Assembly (NCBI GenBank): GCA_015680685.1
Contig: MNCI01005055.1
Location: 1-48,489 of the forward strand
Length of the DNA: 48,489 bases
Direction: 5' to 3'
DNA from: Gnetum montanum
Taxonomy: Eukaryota; Streptophyta; Gnetopsida; Gnetales; Gnetaceae
Shown here: piece after piece, positions 10,101-19,687 of the stretch
How positions within the stretch are numbered: the first letter of the stretch is position 1
Layout: each line of letters starts with the position of its first letter
Translations under genes and position numbers: made by a program
The notes under the pieces: generated by a model
The model's database searches: none
What the model was told of the DNA's origin: nothing
The model's input: only the letters and a program-made list of their open reading frames with translations

Positions 10101-12307
10101 CTTGGGATTCAGAAATCATTATTGAAAAGGTGAAGTCTTACTCTATCCCTGATAATATCTCTTCGTTTCAAGTGTTTGTTGATGATGACCATATTTGTAA
10201 ATTCCTATTTGCTGAAGGGGAATTTAATGATCAAGGAGATACATCCAAGGATGTTGTGTTCTTAAATAAGATATCTCCTGAAACTGTAGTTAGAGAAGCC
10301 TTATTTGATGATTTATACACCAAGGCCTCAGATTTGTCTAAAAACAATAATTGGCAAACGTTAGCTCAAACTGAAACAATTCGAGTTCAAAAGGGAGGAA
10401 AACAATACCCTATTAAAATAGGAGCTTGCTTACATCCAGATGAAAGACAAATCTTTGTTGACCTATTACATGAATTTAATGATGTTCTAGCTTGGACGTA
10501 CAAAGACCTTAGGACTTTCAATCCACTAGTGATGACAGATACCATTCCCCTTAGGTCAAAAACAAAATCATTTAGGCAAAAGCTTAGACCTGTGAATCCA
10601 AAGATTGAAATCCTTATGAAAGCAGAAATTGATAAACTTCTTGAATCCAAAATAATTTATCCAATAAGACATTCCTGTTGGATCTCAAACTTAGTACCCG
10701 TTAGGAAACGAACTGGGGAGTTAAGGTTATGCATTGATTTTCGTAACCTTAATACTTCTTGCATCAAGGATAATTATCCACTTCCTCTTATGGAGAAGTT
10801 ATTGCAAATTGTGAATGGTGCTCAAATGTATTCCTTTTTGGATGGGTATTCGGGGTATAACCAAATTTTAGTGAATAAGAAGGACCAATATAAGACAGCT
10901 TTTACAACAAAGTGGGGAACCTTTCAATTCACTAAAATGCCATTTCGCCTTATAAATGCTGGATCTTCCTTCCAAAGAGCTATGGACAAAACTTTTGAGG
11001 GGCTAATTAGAAAGTGTATTATCATCTACCTTGACGACTTAACTGTTTTCTCTAAAGATAGAGGTATGCACCTTAGAGACCTTAGGAATGTTTTTATGAG
11101 ATGTAGACAATTTGGCATCATCTTGAATGCAAAGAAATCCATCTTTGGTGTTCAAAGTGGTAAATTTCTAGGTCATATAGTGACCAAAGAGGGGATTGCG
11201 ATTGATCCTGAGCTAGTAAATGCAATTTTAGAAGTACCTTACCCTTTATCCAAGACTGATCTAAGGGATTTCTTCGGTAAGATTAATTTTGTTAGACGAT
11301 TTATCCTAATTTATGCTGAATTAGTTAGACCATTGAATGACATGCTTAAGAAAGATAGTAATATGCATTGGACAAATGATAGAAAGAATGTGTTTCTTGC
11401 TATTAAAGAAGCAATAATTGATGCACCTATCTTAGCTTCTCCTTGGTATGAAAATGATTTCTACTTATATGACGTTTCTAGCGATGCTATAGCCGCTGCT
11501 ATCTTAACCCAAGACATAAATGACCAAGGTGAAAGACCTATAGCTTTCATGTCCGCACCTCTAAAGGATGTTGAATTAAGATACTCACCCGTAGAGAAGC
11601 AATTGTATGCTGTGATAAAAGCCTTGAAGAAATTCCGCTACTACTTGTTAAACTCAAAAGTCTTCATCATTGTCCCTGATCCAACCACCATTGCTTTAGC
11701 CAAATTACAAGATCCTAGTGAGAAACGCGCTAAGTGGGTCATGAAGCTTCAAGAATTTGATATTCAATGGAAGGTAGCAAAATTAGTTAGAGGGACTGGT
11801 CTTGCTAAATTAATAGCTAGAGCTTCAACCTCAGAAAATTGTGATGCATCCATAGATAAAGAATCAATTCCTCTTCATATATTATCCATCAATGAAGAAA
11901 ATGATATCCCATTTGCTCCCAATCGGTTGTATGATCCATGGTATGGGGATATCAAGTTTTATTTAACCTTCCATCGTTGTCCCTCAAATTTACCTAGATA
12001 TAAAAGAAAGCTCTTAATATCAAAATGTTCTAAATTCGCTCTAATAAGTGGTGAGTTATTTAGAAAGAACTTCCAAGGGATATACCTTAAGTGTTTGAAC
12101 CAAGAGCAAGCTAACAATGCTGTAAAACAACTTCACAATGAAGGACATATAGGATACCGCTCGTTAGTTCATAAAATTGTGAGAGCTGGTTATTATTGGC
12201 CTACTATGATTAATGATGCTTATAACCTAGTTAAAACATGTGTCCAATGCCAGATATTTAAAGGTAAAGAATCCAAGAGTTCGGCCCCATTACAACTTGA
12301 GGCATAA
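7163..12307 (+). CDS. gag-pol: Tat-like gag-pol polyprotein, integrase truncated
   Basis: A single 1714-codon frame starts at MSDFSYK, a start shared with the two other gag copies. Gag covers about residues 1-580, with a zinc-knuckle-like CRLHNTRQHSEKTC near 375. The protease lies near 590-720 with MDSSATVSVM, so the usual D-S-G is D-S-S. An extra RNase H with all four acidic residues (VDDASS, VEYEAL, YSDSQL, IPDALA) spans about 846-975, upstream of RT. RT covers about 1150-1420 with YLDD near 1288. A second RNase H (about 1430-1560) keeps Asp, Glu and Asp but has GLAKL where the last Asp is expected. The integrase has only its HHCC zinc finger (about 1655-1705), because the frame ends at the inversion junction. 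With no DDE core it cannot integrate by itself. The lack of stops over 5.1 kb sets it apart from every other element here. Confidence 0.92.
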   Translation: MSDFSYKVSQQRTHTPTPSQPATRQSTLRKQRASLFPSTIPKKPRTKMAAHQPLAPLVRNPFNFHNYYDIPKSLQNINLFFDPSTPTNDAHQHIQCFETLLGIHNIIHNDVACRVFVTTFRTKATQWFLMLPDASINTWKKFKNKFLNQFDKFTSPAIASSNFTSLKKLPEENVRDYNLRFLHQLAYVPNEMRPQPDGILNFYLSTIDPFFAYAIKSDPNIMEIQGAMSKAVELEQITLMNSIQTQFGMMSVSNPMQSNPLLPSFQTSNVMPQVVSPFQSTPPLSNYSQGPMSTSFLPSNTGLNDDDSKALIQSIINPNGTSNSVEPPTQTQNQMTQILTSLQKLSNEVVELKRNNSKSPIQPGQPSASINDDYCRLHNTRQHSEKTCPQFMALYGDNTQGQQNGKAPIMVLDVPHETENEEVSSLEQVMVGDPNPHNTRYHKISDIMNSPQRQTRNNFYTPSNKRVPSQNNGNNQSGSSQVIAPQQPNPPSVLRRVPSQQEAKYEPKNYDLVEDLKRVKANISMYDLLHFNEMKEVIRDMVHTLVAQREKSPIPKRQVHFAESPNTLPVQNVDNSMSSKKDHPPFLTTLIILGKNVHNCLMDSSATVSVMPLDICNTLGAQMMPQTKDVIQLDGSSVPVVGLLKGVKVQLKKYPTFTCYTDILVVDMKPTYGVLLSRNFGAKFGGFFRLDFSKLLIPVKGKSEYTIIPRKPFYKKVVTTFDQQTMSQGNQNNNHFIRVVELGLGEYSLNDDIDEATYINPFAYTCSTQYYQAFREYEKVYEDILPYHQHDGKTFLFGDPPPLGNDTDISEILTNEILEDEPKFDDDHCYLDQRANFSDFTNLNTWILRVDDASSKKGCGAGIMLIPPGEARILKAINFTQPMTNNMVEYEALIHEIKLAKHYDLSKLKIYSDSQLIVNQANGLFDDKDITMKAYKAYVLELIKEFERVTIEHVPREENYIPDALAQMATTLDVPFKRNAWDSEIIIEKVKSYSIPDNISSFQVFVDDDHICKFLFAEGEFNDQGDTSKDVVFLNKISPETVVREALFDDLYTKASDLSKNNNWQTLAQTETIRVQKGGKQYPIKIGACLHPDERQIFVDLLHEFNDVLAWTYKDLRTFNPLVMTDTIPLRSKTKSFRQKLRPVNPKIEILMKAEIDKLLESKIIYPIRHSCWISNLVPVRKRTGELRLCIDFRNLNTSCIKDNYPLPLMEKLLQIVNGAQMYSFLDGYSGYNQILVNKKDQYKTAFTTKWGTFQFTKMPFRLINAGSSFQRAMDKTFEGLIRKCIIIYLDDLTVFSKDRGMHLRDLRNVFMRCRQFGIILNAKKSIFGVQSGKFLGHIVTKEGIAIDPELVNAILEVPYPLSKTDLRDFFGKINFVRRFILIYAELVRPLNDMLKKDSNMHWTNDRKNVFLAIKEAIIDAPILASPWYENDFYLYDVSSDAIAAAILTQDINDQGERPIAFMSAPLKDVELRYSPVEKQLYAVIKALKKFRYYLLNSKVFIIVPDPTTIALAKLQDPSEKRAKWVMKLQEFDIQWKVAKLVRGTGLAKLIARASTSENCDASIDKESIPLHILSINEENDIPFAPNRLYDPWYGDIKFYLTFHRCPSNLPRYKRKLLISKCSKFALISGELFRKNFQGIYLKCLNQEQANNAVKQLHNEGHIGYRSLVHKIVRAGYYWPTMINDAYNLVKTCVQCQIFKGKESKSSAPLQLEA

Positions 12308-12310
12308 CAT
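12292..12310. other. Inversion junction between integrase and inverted gag
   Basis: The (+) pol sequence ACAACTTGAGGC runs directly into the reverse complement of gag from about 7986 (ATGTTATGCCTCAAGTTGT). The stretch starting at 12292 matches inverted gag, so a short overlap of roughly 7-12 bases is likely at the join. The stop codon ending the polyprotein comes from the inverted gag. Confidence 0.75.
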
Positions 12311-13115
12311 TAGATGTTTGAAAACTTGGTAGGACTGGGTTTGATTGCATCGGGTTGCTAACACTCATCATCCCAAATTGGGTTTGGATGCTGTTCATAA
12401 GGGTTATTTGCTCTAATTCCACAGCTTTTGACATTGCGCCTTATATTTCCATTATGTTGGGATCAGATTTGATAGCATAAGCAAAGAATGGATCGATGGT
12501 AGAGAAATAGAAGTTGAGAATACCATCTGGTTGTGGTCGCATCTCATTTGGCACATAGGCAAGTTGATGGAGGAATCTAAGATTATAATCCCTAACATTT
12601 TCCCCGGGTAACTTTCTTAGGCTGGTAAAATTACTTGTTTCGATAGCAGGGCTTGTAAATTTGTCAAATTGATTCAAAAACTTGTTTTTGAATTCTTGCC
12701 ATGTGTTAATAGAGGCATCAGGAAGCATTAAGAACCATTGGGTTGCTTTGGTTCTAAATGTTGTTACAAACACCCTGCATGCCACATCATTATGTATAAT
12801 GTTGTGGATCCCTAATAAAGTTTCAAAACATTGTATGTGTTGACATGCATCATTCGTAGGGGTTGAAAGATCCAAGAACAAGTTTATGTTTTGAAGGGAT
12901 TTTGGTATGTCATGGTAGTTGTGAAAGTTAAAAGGGTTTCTCACTAAGGGAGCCGGGAGTTGATGGGCTGCCATCTTAGTTCGAGGTTTTTTAGGAATTG
13001 TACTTGGAAAAAGTGAAGCTCATTGTTTTCTCAAAGTAGATTGACGAGTAGCTGGTTGACTAGGGGTAGGAGTATGTGTTCTTTGTTGGGATACTCCGTA
13101 AGAAAAGTCACTCAT
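12308..13115 (-). pseudogene. gag: Tat-like gag, inverted right arm, 5' part only
   Basis: It reads on the minus strand from MSDFSY at 13115 to the inversion junction and matches the first 270 or so codons of the (+) gag. The frame is open except for TGA where the (+) copy has CGA after LRKQ, a CpG transition. Inside, MAAHQ to DPNIMEI stays open over 177 codons and differs at about ten positions. It ends where it meets pol in the opposite orientation, so the 3' part of gag and all of pol are missing from this arm. Confidence 0.88.
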
Positions 13116-13484
13116 AAAATAAAAAATAACAAGAAATGTAAAATGCTAATAAACCGTGAAAATTAAAGAAAATAAAAAAACACATTTGACTACTATATTT
13201 TTTAATTTTTAGAATTTTTGAAAGTAAAATTGAAATTGTAAAATTTCAGAAAAGTAAATAAGAAGTAAAATAATTTAAATCACCTAAATCAAATTTTAGA
13301 AAAAACAAATTAAAAGGATTGCTAGAATATAAATTTGAAAATTTTGAAAATTTGAAATTAAAATAAAGTAGTAAAATTGAAGATAGGGAGACAAAAATTA
13401 AATAGACAATAATAAGAAACGATAATTTATATTTTTTAAAGAAAAACAAACATAAAAGGAAAATAAAGAAAAGGTTGAGAAACT

Positions 13485-13502
13485 GCCCTCCTTCTAGCAC
13501 CA
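13485..13502 (-). other. Primer-binding site, right arm
   Basis: On the minus strand it reads TGGTGCTAGAAGGAGGGC, just after the LTR end at 13509. It has one change (GTG for GCG) from the left-arm site, again a transition. Confidence 0.7.
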
Positions 13503-13508
13503 AAAAGG

Positions 13509-15051
13509 TGTTGATGCGTAAATTTTGGACACGCCGCCAACACCTGTGAAAACTCGTTTGAGGAGACAATTGCCTAGGGCGCCTCCCGTATGGGTACGGA
13601 AACCCGGGAATAGTCTCAGCTAGAAAGGGCTATGTGATAGAACAATAGTAACAATATTTAAGACAAAATATCAAAACAAAAGCTCAAATTTGATGTAATA
13701 TTCAAATACTTCAATTAATTTAATATTTGGAACTCAAAATAATTTGTGCAGTTAAATTTAAATTTCATGTCCGGTTGTTGCTGAAGCGGTTGTGAATGAG
13801 GACCGGGATCTAGCACGAGGCAGAAGCTGTCCTGGGCATAGCAGCAAGGCGAGGGTCTGCGTATTGCCGTGGGAAGAAGACTGTGAGCCTCCGCTACCAC
13901 GGGAAAGGCAAGCACGCATGTCGAAGCTTCCGCAAACATGGGAGAAATCGGCCCAAGCGCAGCCGCCCACCCGAGCGAACTTGTCATCGTTGCAAAATTC
14001 TGAAAATTCGTGGAGCTCCTTGCCACGAAAAGACCGTTGAGAAACTGATGAAATGACAGATAGTGGGAGAGAAAAACAAAAGCTACGAATGACCGAATGA
14101 CTTGGCACAGCAGAGCAGAAACAAGGAAGAGTAGCAGAGAAGATGATGATGATGATGATGCGAGAATTTGGTAGTCGGTAACAGTAAGCCGCAGCAGTAG
14201 CAAACAAACAGAGAGACAGACAAACAAACAGATAGACCTCATGGCTGTGCAAGAGAGTTAGGGATTTCTGCTTTCAAGGATGATGGTCAGGCCTTGGCCT
14301 TGGCCTACTCTGCTGCCATGTCGCATAGGCGGCCCAGACTGGACTGGACTGGCCTGGCCTACCACATTTCGTCTCTGGTTTTGGTTTTCGCTTTTGCGTC
14401 CGAAATGAAAGAAAGCGAGAAAAGGAGGGTTCAACGAGAGAGACGGCTGGAGCAGGCGCAGAGTGGGTAGGCTACGGATGAAGGATCTGCACGGAGTCTG
14501 CGCAGGTGCAGGCGGAAAAGGGGCCCGATCTGTGGAGCGCAGGGACTGAAGGGCAACCAAGGTCAGAACCAAGGCAGAAAATCAGCGACGCAGGGCTAGA
14601 TCTGCTCCCTGGAGGACCAAAACTTGTATCAGCAAGGCCCGATCTCTCTCCAGAGAAGCCTCCGAAGAAAATCTCCTCCTCTACCTTCCAACATGCTCCC
14701 TCTCCCCTTTTTTATAGCAGTGGGGGAAGAAGAGAAGGAGAAACCTAACCCTAATTGCTGCCACCTTTACCACGTGAACCGCGAGCCACCTAAAAATAAA
14801 ACCACAAGGAAAACAACCATAAGTTTATATTTTATTTTTTTTCTTTTAAAAGGCACATTGGTCGTCTTCGTTCCTTTTATTTTATTTTTTAATTTTAAGG
14901 GGCCAATAAAGCCGACCAGTGCGTGGACAATGGCCATGTGCAACCTCGTGGTATTCTAATTTTTAATTTTAAAATTTTATATTTTATTGTTATAAATTAA
15001 ATTGGTTCAAACAAGGCCCTATGCCTAGCATGGGTAAGGTTGGCCTCAACA
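13509..15051 (-). repeat. Tat-like LTR, right arm, full length
   Basis: It runs on the minus strand from TGTTGAGGCC (15051) to GCATCAACA (13509), about 1543 bp. The TG...CA ends and a 5-bp inverted TGTTG/CAACA support the boundaries. The part up to 14862 matches the left-arm LTR. The last 190 bases toward 15051 are absent from the left arm but match the nested element's LTR start (GGCCCTATGCCTAGCAT). It holds the same TATA (14708-14716) and telo-box (14741-14754) and a CAT/ATG trinucleotide run at 14143-14160. Confidence 0.88.
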
Positions 15052-16444
15052 CTTAGTAATCCTAAACCAGTTTTATAAATCGTTATGAAAAGGAATTTCT
15101 GAATTATTGTTACGTTTTTGGCCATGAATACCAATTCACGATTTTTGCCTTCTTTTCTTCCGAAAGTTGGGTCGAGCTTAGCATGGAGGGAGCCAGTTTC
15201 AAATTTCTAACACCTGCACTCAAAGTGAGAGAGAACTTGCCAGAGTGAAGCTTGCAGAATCATTCGTACAGAATTTTTTTTCTTAATAAAAGAATGCAAT
15301 GAAACACTGTTAATTTGTCCTCTTTGCAAGTTAGATTAACACAGACACTTAAGACTCAGATTAGGTCATGTGCATGGTTGTGGAAACTGGAAAGAAGCAC
15401 AGAAACCACAGCTTATAACTTAACGAGTTATGTCAAAGTATTCGACATCTCACTTCCTAATCTGTCTCCTTTACTACCGACTCTATAAGTTTTGTAGACT
15501 TTTCAAGTCAAGAAACGTTATCTGGTGGAGAAGATAAAAATCTAGGCGACTTTGGGGCTTCTGTCGACATTACTGTCTTCTGTGGCTTACACTGTATCTT
15601 GGACTATCCATGGAAAACTTATCTGTTTCTGGTGGATATAGTGATTCCTTGCAGCAGAAAGGGGTCTGTACTGACCAACAAGATGAAGTCTATGAGTACC
15701 TCTGCCTTTCCCATATTAATTTTTCCAACCTTTTGTCTACCTCACCCATGATAAACCGAGGGGACGATGTGGAGTCTCACATTCATATGTTATGGTTTTT
15801 TAGGTTAGAGCATGGCAAATATATAATGCAATTAATGGCCATGATTTATATTGCTTTGTCACCTACTGTAGTCAATAACCATGATTTATATTTTGTGTAA
15901 TATGCATTGTTTTTGTTATAGTTATCGATATCAACTCTCCCGTATCACTGGGCCATGATTAATAAGTTTCAATCCCATGACAATTACAAATCCTATAGTT
16001 TTTTAACTCATGCAAATTATTTGTGATGGTATCTTATAAAGCAAAGAACATGATGTTTTATAGATAGCTGAAATCATCACCAAATTCTTTACTACCTTGG
16101 CCAACTAATTAAATTAAATAAATGCACTAAAATAATGATTAAAGGTGCCACTTGCATTAGGTTGTTATTAAATTATTATTATTATTACTATTATTATAAT
16201 ACAGTAAATATAGCAAAGCATGAAAAATTCAGATGAGCCAGAATAAGCAGAACAAATTAGAAAAAAAAAAATACATGACCATTTGAAAAATGGAAAAGAA
16301 AAGTGCAGGTGTCGATCAATACTTAAGCCAAATATGTTTACTTATTTGCACATAAATCCAAACAACGTTTCTCTTAAACTATGTAGTTTACTTAGCGTCA
16401 ACATATATCTTTTCTTTTAAACAATAAAAAGGAAGGAATCGACA
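15052..16444. other. Unassigned region, no gene recognised
   Basis: This is mixed, non-retroelement sequence. A 96-codon open stretch starts at 15610 (MENLSVSGGYSDS) and another overlapping frame is open for about 100 codons around 15470-15770. Neither resembles a family I know. An (ATT)n microsatellite lies at about 16168-16198. It could hold a first exon or just an old repeat, and the sequence alone does not decide. Confidence 0.35.
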
Positions 16445-16800
16445 TTGTAGACTGTTAAAAAAAATCCTTGGATGCATAAGCATTTCTGGAATTTAACAAT
16501 TTAAAACATTTGATGCATAAGTATTTCTGGAATTTAACAATTTAAAACATTTCAGAGTTTGAAAAACTTGCTGCAAGTTAACACCTAAAGGACAGGAAAG
16601 ATTGTTTACATAACATGGAATCTTGTAGACTGTTAAAAAAAACCTTGGATGCATACGCATTTCTGGAATTTAACAATTTCAAAACCTTGGATGCATACGC
16701 ATTTCTGGAATTTAACAATTTAAAACATTTCAGAGTTTGAAAATCTTGCTGCAAGTTAACAACTAAAGGACAGGAAAGATTGTTTACATAACATCGAATT
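16445..16800. repeat. Two-level tandem repeat
   Basis: An outer unit of about 178 bp beginning TTGTAGACTGTTAAAAAA occurs at 16445 and 16623. Each outer copy contains two inner copies of a 41-42 bp unit (GATGCATAAGCATTTCTGGA at 16471 and 16512; GATGCATACGCATTTCTGGA at 16648 and 16690). The two outer copies are nearly identical, so the outer duplication is recent. Open frames across it are repeat artefacts. Confidence 0.9.
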
Positions 16801-17828
16801 TGCGTTAGCTCATTAGAGCAGTTGTTAGGTTTATTTGAAAAATGGAAATATCCAACAAAGCAAATTATACTTACCATATAAATTTGAAAATGTGTATCGT
16901 TAACTTTTGAAAATGTGTATCGTTAACTTAATGGGGAGAGAATTAGTGAGCTCTGGTATGCTCTTCCACCGTATTAGTGACGTTACTCAGATGACGACAA
17001 ACTGAACTGTTTTAACTTTAAAGATTTCTAATATCCACAGCTACAATTATAGAAACATTATCAGAGGGAACCGAATCTAAACTTGGGTAACAGTCCATAA
17101 TAGGGAACACCACCGGCATTGACCAAGCCTGACCAAAGGTTATTTACATCTTTGGCGTTCATGATGTGGATTTTTTTTATTGCCGGCCATGCTCTCTCTC
17201 GGAAAATTGTATTTTGGAAACTTTGTACTTTAGAAACTTTAAAAAATTTTCACTTATGTTTAGTTTTAAAAAATTAATAAGAATGCTTGTATTTTATTAC
17301 AATGAATTAAACAATATATTTTTTAAAAAAGTAAATGTGGATAGAAACTTACCATGGCATCAAATATATTGACACAAACTTACTATAGGATAAATGGTGC
17401 CAAATCTTTATGAAAAAATCTAAAGCAAGAAGGATGTAAAAAAATTTAATAGCCTATAAATTATGATGTGCACCATTATTTGATGCACCAAGGAATTAAC
17501 TTAAAAGGGTGAGAGTTGCTTAAAGGAGAAGAGTTACTTCAAAGAGTTGAGGGCAGAATTACTTTTTTTGAAAAAAATGTAATTTGGTATTTGTTTATTT
17601 ATTTTATAAAGAAGTTTTTTAATACTTTTATTTTTAGTAGATTTTTATTCTTTAGTATAATAGTTCTATCATATCATCATCATCATAGTTATGCTAGATT
17701 CAATTCCAATATTTAATTTCTTTATTTTAAATATGTTTTATGTTATCAATAGATATTTTAATTTAAATTGGTACTCTATACAAATACATTTATTCAAAAT
17801 TGTTAGTTTTGTATTTTGAGGTTCTTTT
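16801..17828. other. Unassigned AT-rich region upstream of transposase remnant
   Basis: No gene is recognised. The last 300 or so bases are very T-rich and may include the 5' non-coding part of the DNA transposon that follows. I could not find a convincing terminal inverted repeat by eye. Confidence 0.35.
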
Positions 17829-18734
17829 ATGACTAGGCAACTATTGATTGAAAAGAATGAAAAATTACAAAATTGTAGTGAGTTTTGTCAAAAATTACAT
17901 CTTTTACCTAAAGAAAAAATCTACTCCAATTGTAGAATACCAAAGAAAATAAGAAGGGATGCTTCAAAGAAAGAAGGATTAAGAGTTGTATGTTCTCAAT
18001 GTGATGCTAAGGGAAGTATTCATCATGGGGCCTGGTTCCAAAACTCAAAATTGGATATCAAAAAAGTTTTATTAATTATGTATGATTGAAGTTGGAAATG
18101 CTTGAATGAGTATGTGCATGTCCAAAATCAAGTATCAAAACATATTGTAGTTGATTGGTTTAGTTTTTGTAGAAATATTTGTACAGATGTTTTGTTGAAA
18201 AATCTACAAAAAATTGGAGGTTCAAGAAAAATTGTAGATATTGATGAATCAAAATTTGACAAGCGAAAATACAATAGAGGTAGATGTGTACCAAATTGTT
18301 GGGTATTTGGTGGAATTGAATAAGATTCTAATAATATGTTTCTCATAGCTATTCCAAATAGATGCAAAGAAAAATTGATAGATTGCATTTATGAATGGAT
18401 CAAACCTGACAACATTATATACAATGACATGTGGAAAGCTTATGACTTACAATGGCTTCGTCAACTTCAATTTGATCATAGAATGGTGAATCATTCATTA
18501 CACTTTAAAAATTGAAATACATGTATTCATACTAATACTTTTGAAAGTACATGACGAGTAGTGAAAGCTCATATTCCACGAAATGGATCATGAAAAGAGC
18601 TACATGACTCATATATGATGGAGTACATGTGGAGAAGAAAATTTGCAACAAGAAAAGAAGATGCATTTTTAATCCTTGTTAAACATATTGTTGGGTTTTT
18701 CATGTCTCCTCCCAACTTAGAATATATGAAATAA
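17829..18734 (+). pseudogene. Merlin-type DDE transposase (IS1016/IS1595-like), with stops
   Basis: One reading frame of 302 codons runs without any indel from ATG 17829 to TAA 18732-18734. Four in-frame TGA codons and one TAA interrupt it. The N-terminal part has C-x2-C (VVCSQCDAKG) and a helix-turn-helix-like stretch ending KHIVVDWFSFCRNIC. The catalytic core shows IVDIDESKFDKRKYNRGR (first Asp), WVFGGIE, IKPDNIIYNDMWKAYD (second Asp), VNHSLHF and HTNTFEST (catalytic Glu). KELHDSYMMEYMWRRKF follows. This is the motif series of IS1016/IS1595-type transposases, called Merlin in eukaryotes. About 38 residues separate the second Asp from Glu. The length fits a whole transposase. Some stops fit TGG or CGA changed to TGA. 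No terminal repeats were found. Confidence 0.88.
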
Positions 18735-19583
18735 TTAGATTCTCTTCTTATATTCATGTACTAGTTTATTTAAATTTGATAATAAAGTTTATTACCACAT
18801 ATTTTACTAACCTTGGATATTTCAAAAGAATGATTTATTAAATCAGTAGTTTTTACATCTAATTGAGTTAATCTAAATCTAATTGATTTTCATAATCCCT
18901 TATTATGCATTGTTACACCATCCTAAAATGCGTGAGTTGAATCAACAAGTTTCCATATTTATTATTTTTCATAAGGAATTTTTTCTTCATTTTTGTTTTA
19001 TTCTACAAGAACAAGTGAACTTGACATTTCAAATAGTCTAATAATTATTTATGTAGCATGAAGTTTAATGTTAAGGATTTTCAAATGCATGCATCCATAG
19101 CATTGCTAGCTGGAAACTCAAATCATGGGTGAATTATTAGTAATATAATGCTAAGGATTGGTATATGCTAGGATCTTGAAAAATCTAACTTTATAAGTGA
19201 TGTTAATGGAAAACAATTATAAATCTAAGAAGGTGTGTTAAAATAGAGAAGTAAGATGAAACATTGATGTGCACAAATTTTGACACTTCTTTTGTTACAA
19301 GGAATAGGTGAACAACCAACAACTCTACAATTTTGATGTTCAAAAACCACCATGAAATTTATTGAAAGTTAGCAAGGCAATTATGTTATAAATTTTTCAT
19401 AAAATGAAATAAAGAAAATAAGGGTATCAATGTCGAAAGACATGAGTCGAAGCTTTACAATTAGAGATTAGTAAAAAAACATTAAACATTCAATGATAAA
19501 AAAGGGAAAGTTTTCAAAGTTTCTAAAATACAATTTTCAAAATCTGAATGGAAAGAGTGAATCAAGATGGCCATAGAAAAATC
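18735..19583. other. Unassigned AT-rich region downstream of transposase remnant
   Basis: No gene or repeat is recognised. The 3' non-coding end of the Merlin-type element should lie in the first part, but its terminus could not be fixed. Confidence 0.35.
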
Positions 19584-19627
19584 CATCTTTGGCCATCATG
19601 ATGCATGCATCATGATGGCCAAAGATG
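19584..19627. repeat. Perfect 44-bp palindrome without spacer
   Basis: The left half (CATCTTTGGCCATCATGATGCA) is followed at once by its exact reverse complement, and pairing ends with the first base on either side. It lies 60 bp left of the copia insertion. It could extrude as a cruciform or, if transcribed, fold as a tight hairpin. No mutation has broken the symmetry, although the neighbourhood is heavily decayed. Confidence 0.95.
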
Positions 19628-19687
19628 TAAATCACCAATGAAAATTGGTCAACCTCAGTTAATGCGAGTGGCGTCCCCTATTATTAT

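Larger units (their letters stand above)
5496..15051. mobile_element. Head-to-head inverted Tat-like Ty3/gypsy structure
   Basis: The left arm (5496-7986, +) and right arm (12292-14862, -) are copies of the same LTR, leader and gag 5' part in opposite orientation. They flank a 4.3 kb spacer carrying the rest of gag plus protease, RNase H, RT, RNase H and the integrase zinc finger. In the compared gag stretch about ten of 177 residues differ, so the arms are close but not identical. The right LTR is complete to its TGTTGAGGCC start at 15051. The left LTR lacks its first 190 or so bases. No matching target duplication is visible at the outer ends, as expected if the left end was cut. It could have arisen by template switching between two co-packaged RNAs, or by two insertions plus a deletion. 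Confidence 0.85.

Noticed and set aside
10387-10650. Antisense 87-codon stretch inside pol
   Set aside because: Shadow of the conserved RT coding frame.
15610-15900. 96-codon stretch MENLSVSGGYSDS in unassigned DNA
   Set aside because: No family match, and the second half contains a short internal repeat (CATGATTTATATT). Kept only as a note in the region entry.
16578-16877. 99-codon minus-strand stretch with repeated LLNSRNAYASKV
   Set aside because: Translation of the tandem repeat, not a gene.
17400-19100. Terminal inverted repeats of the Merlin-type element
   Set aside because: I scanned both flanks by eye and found no convincing inverted pair with an 8-9 bp duplication, so no element boundaries are reported.
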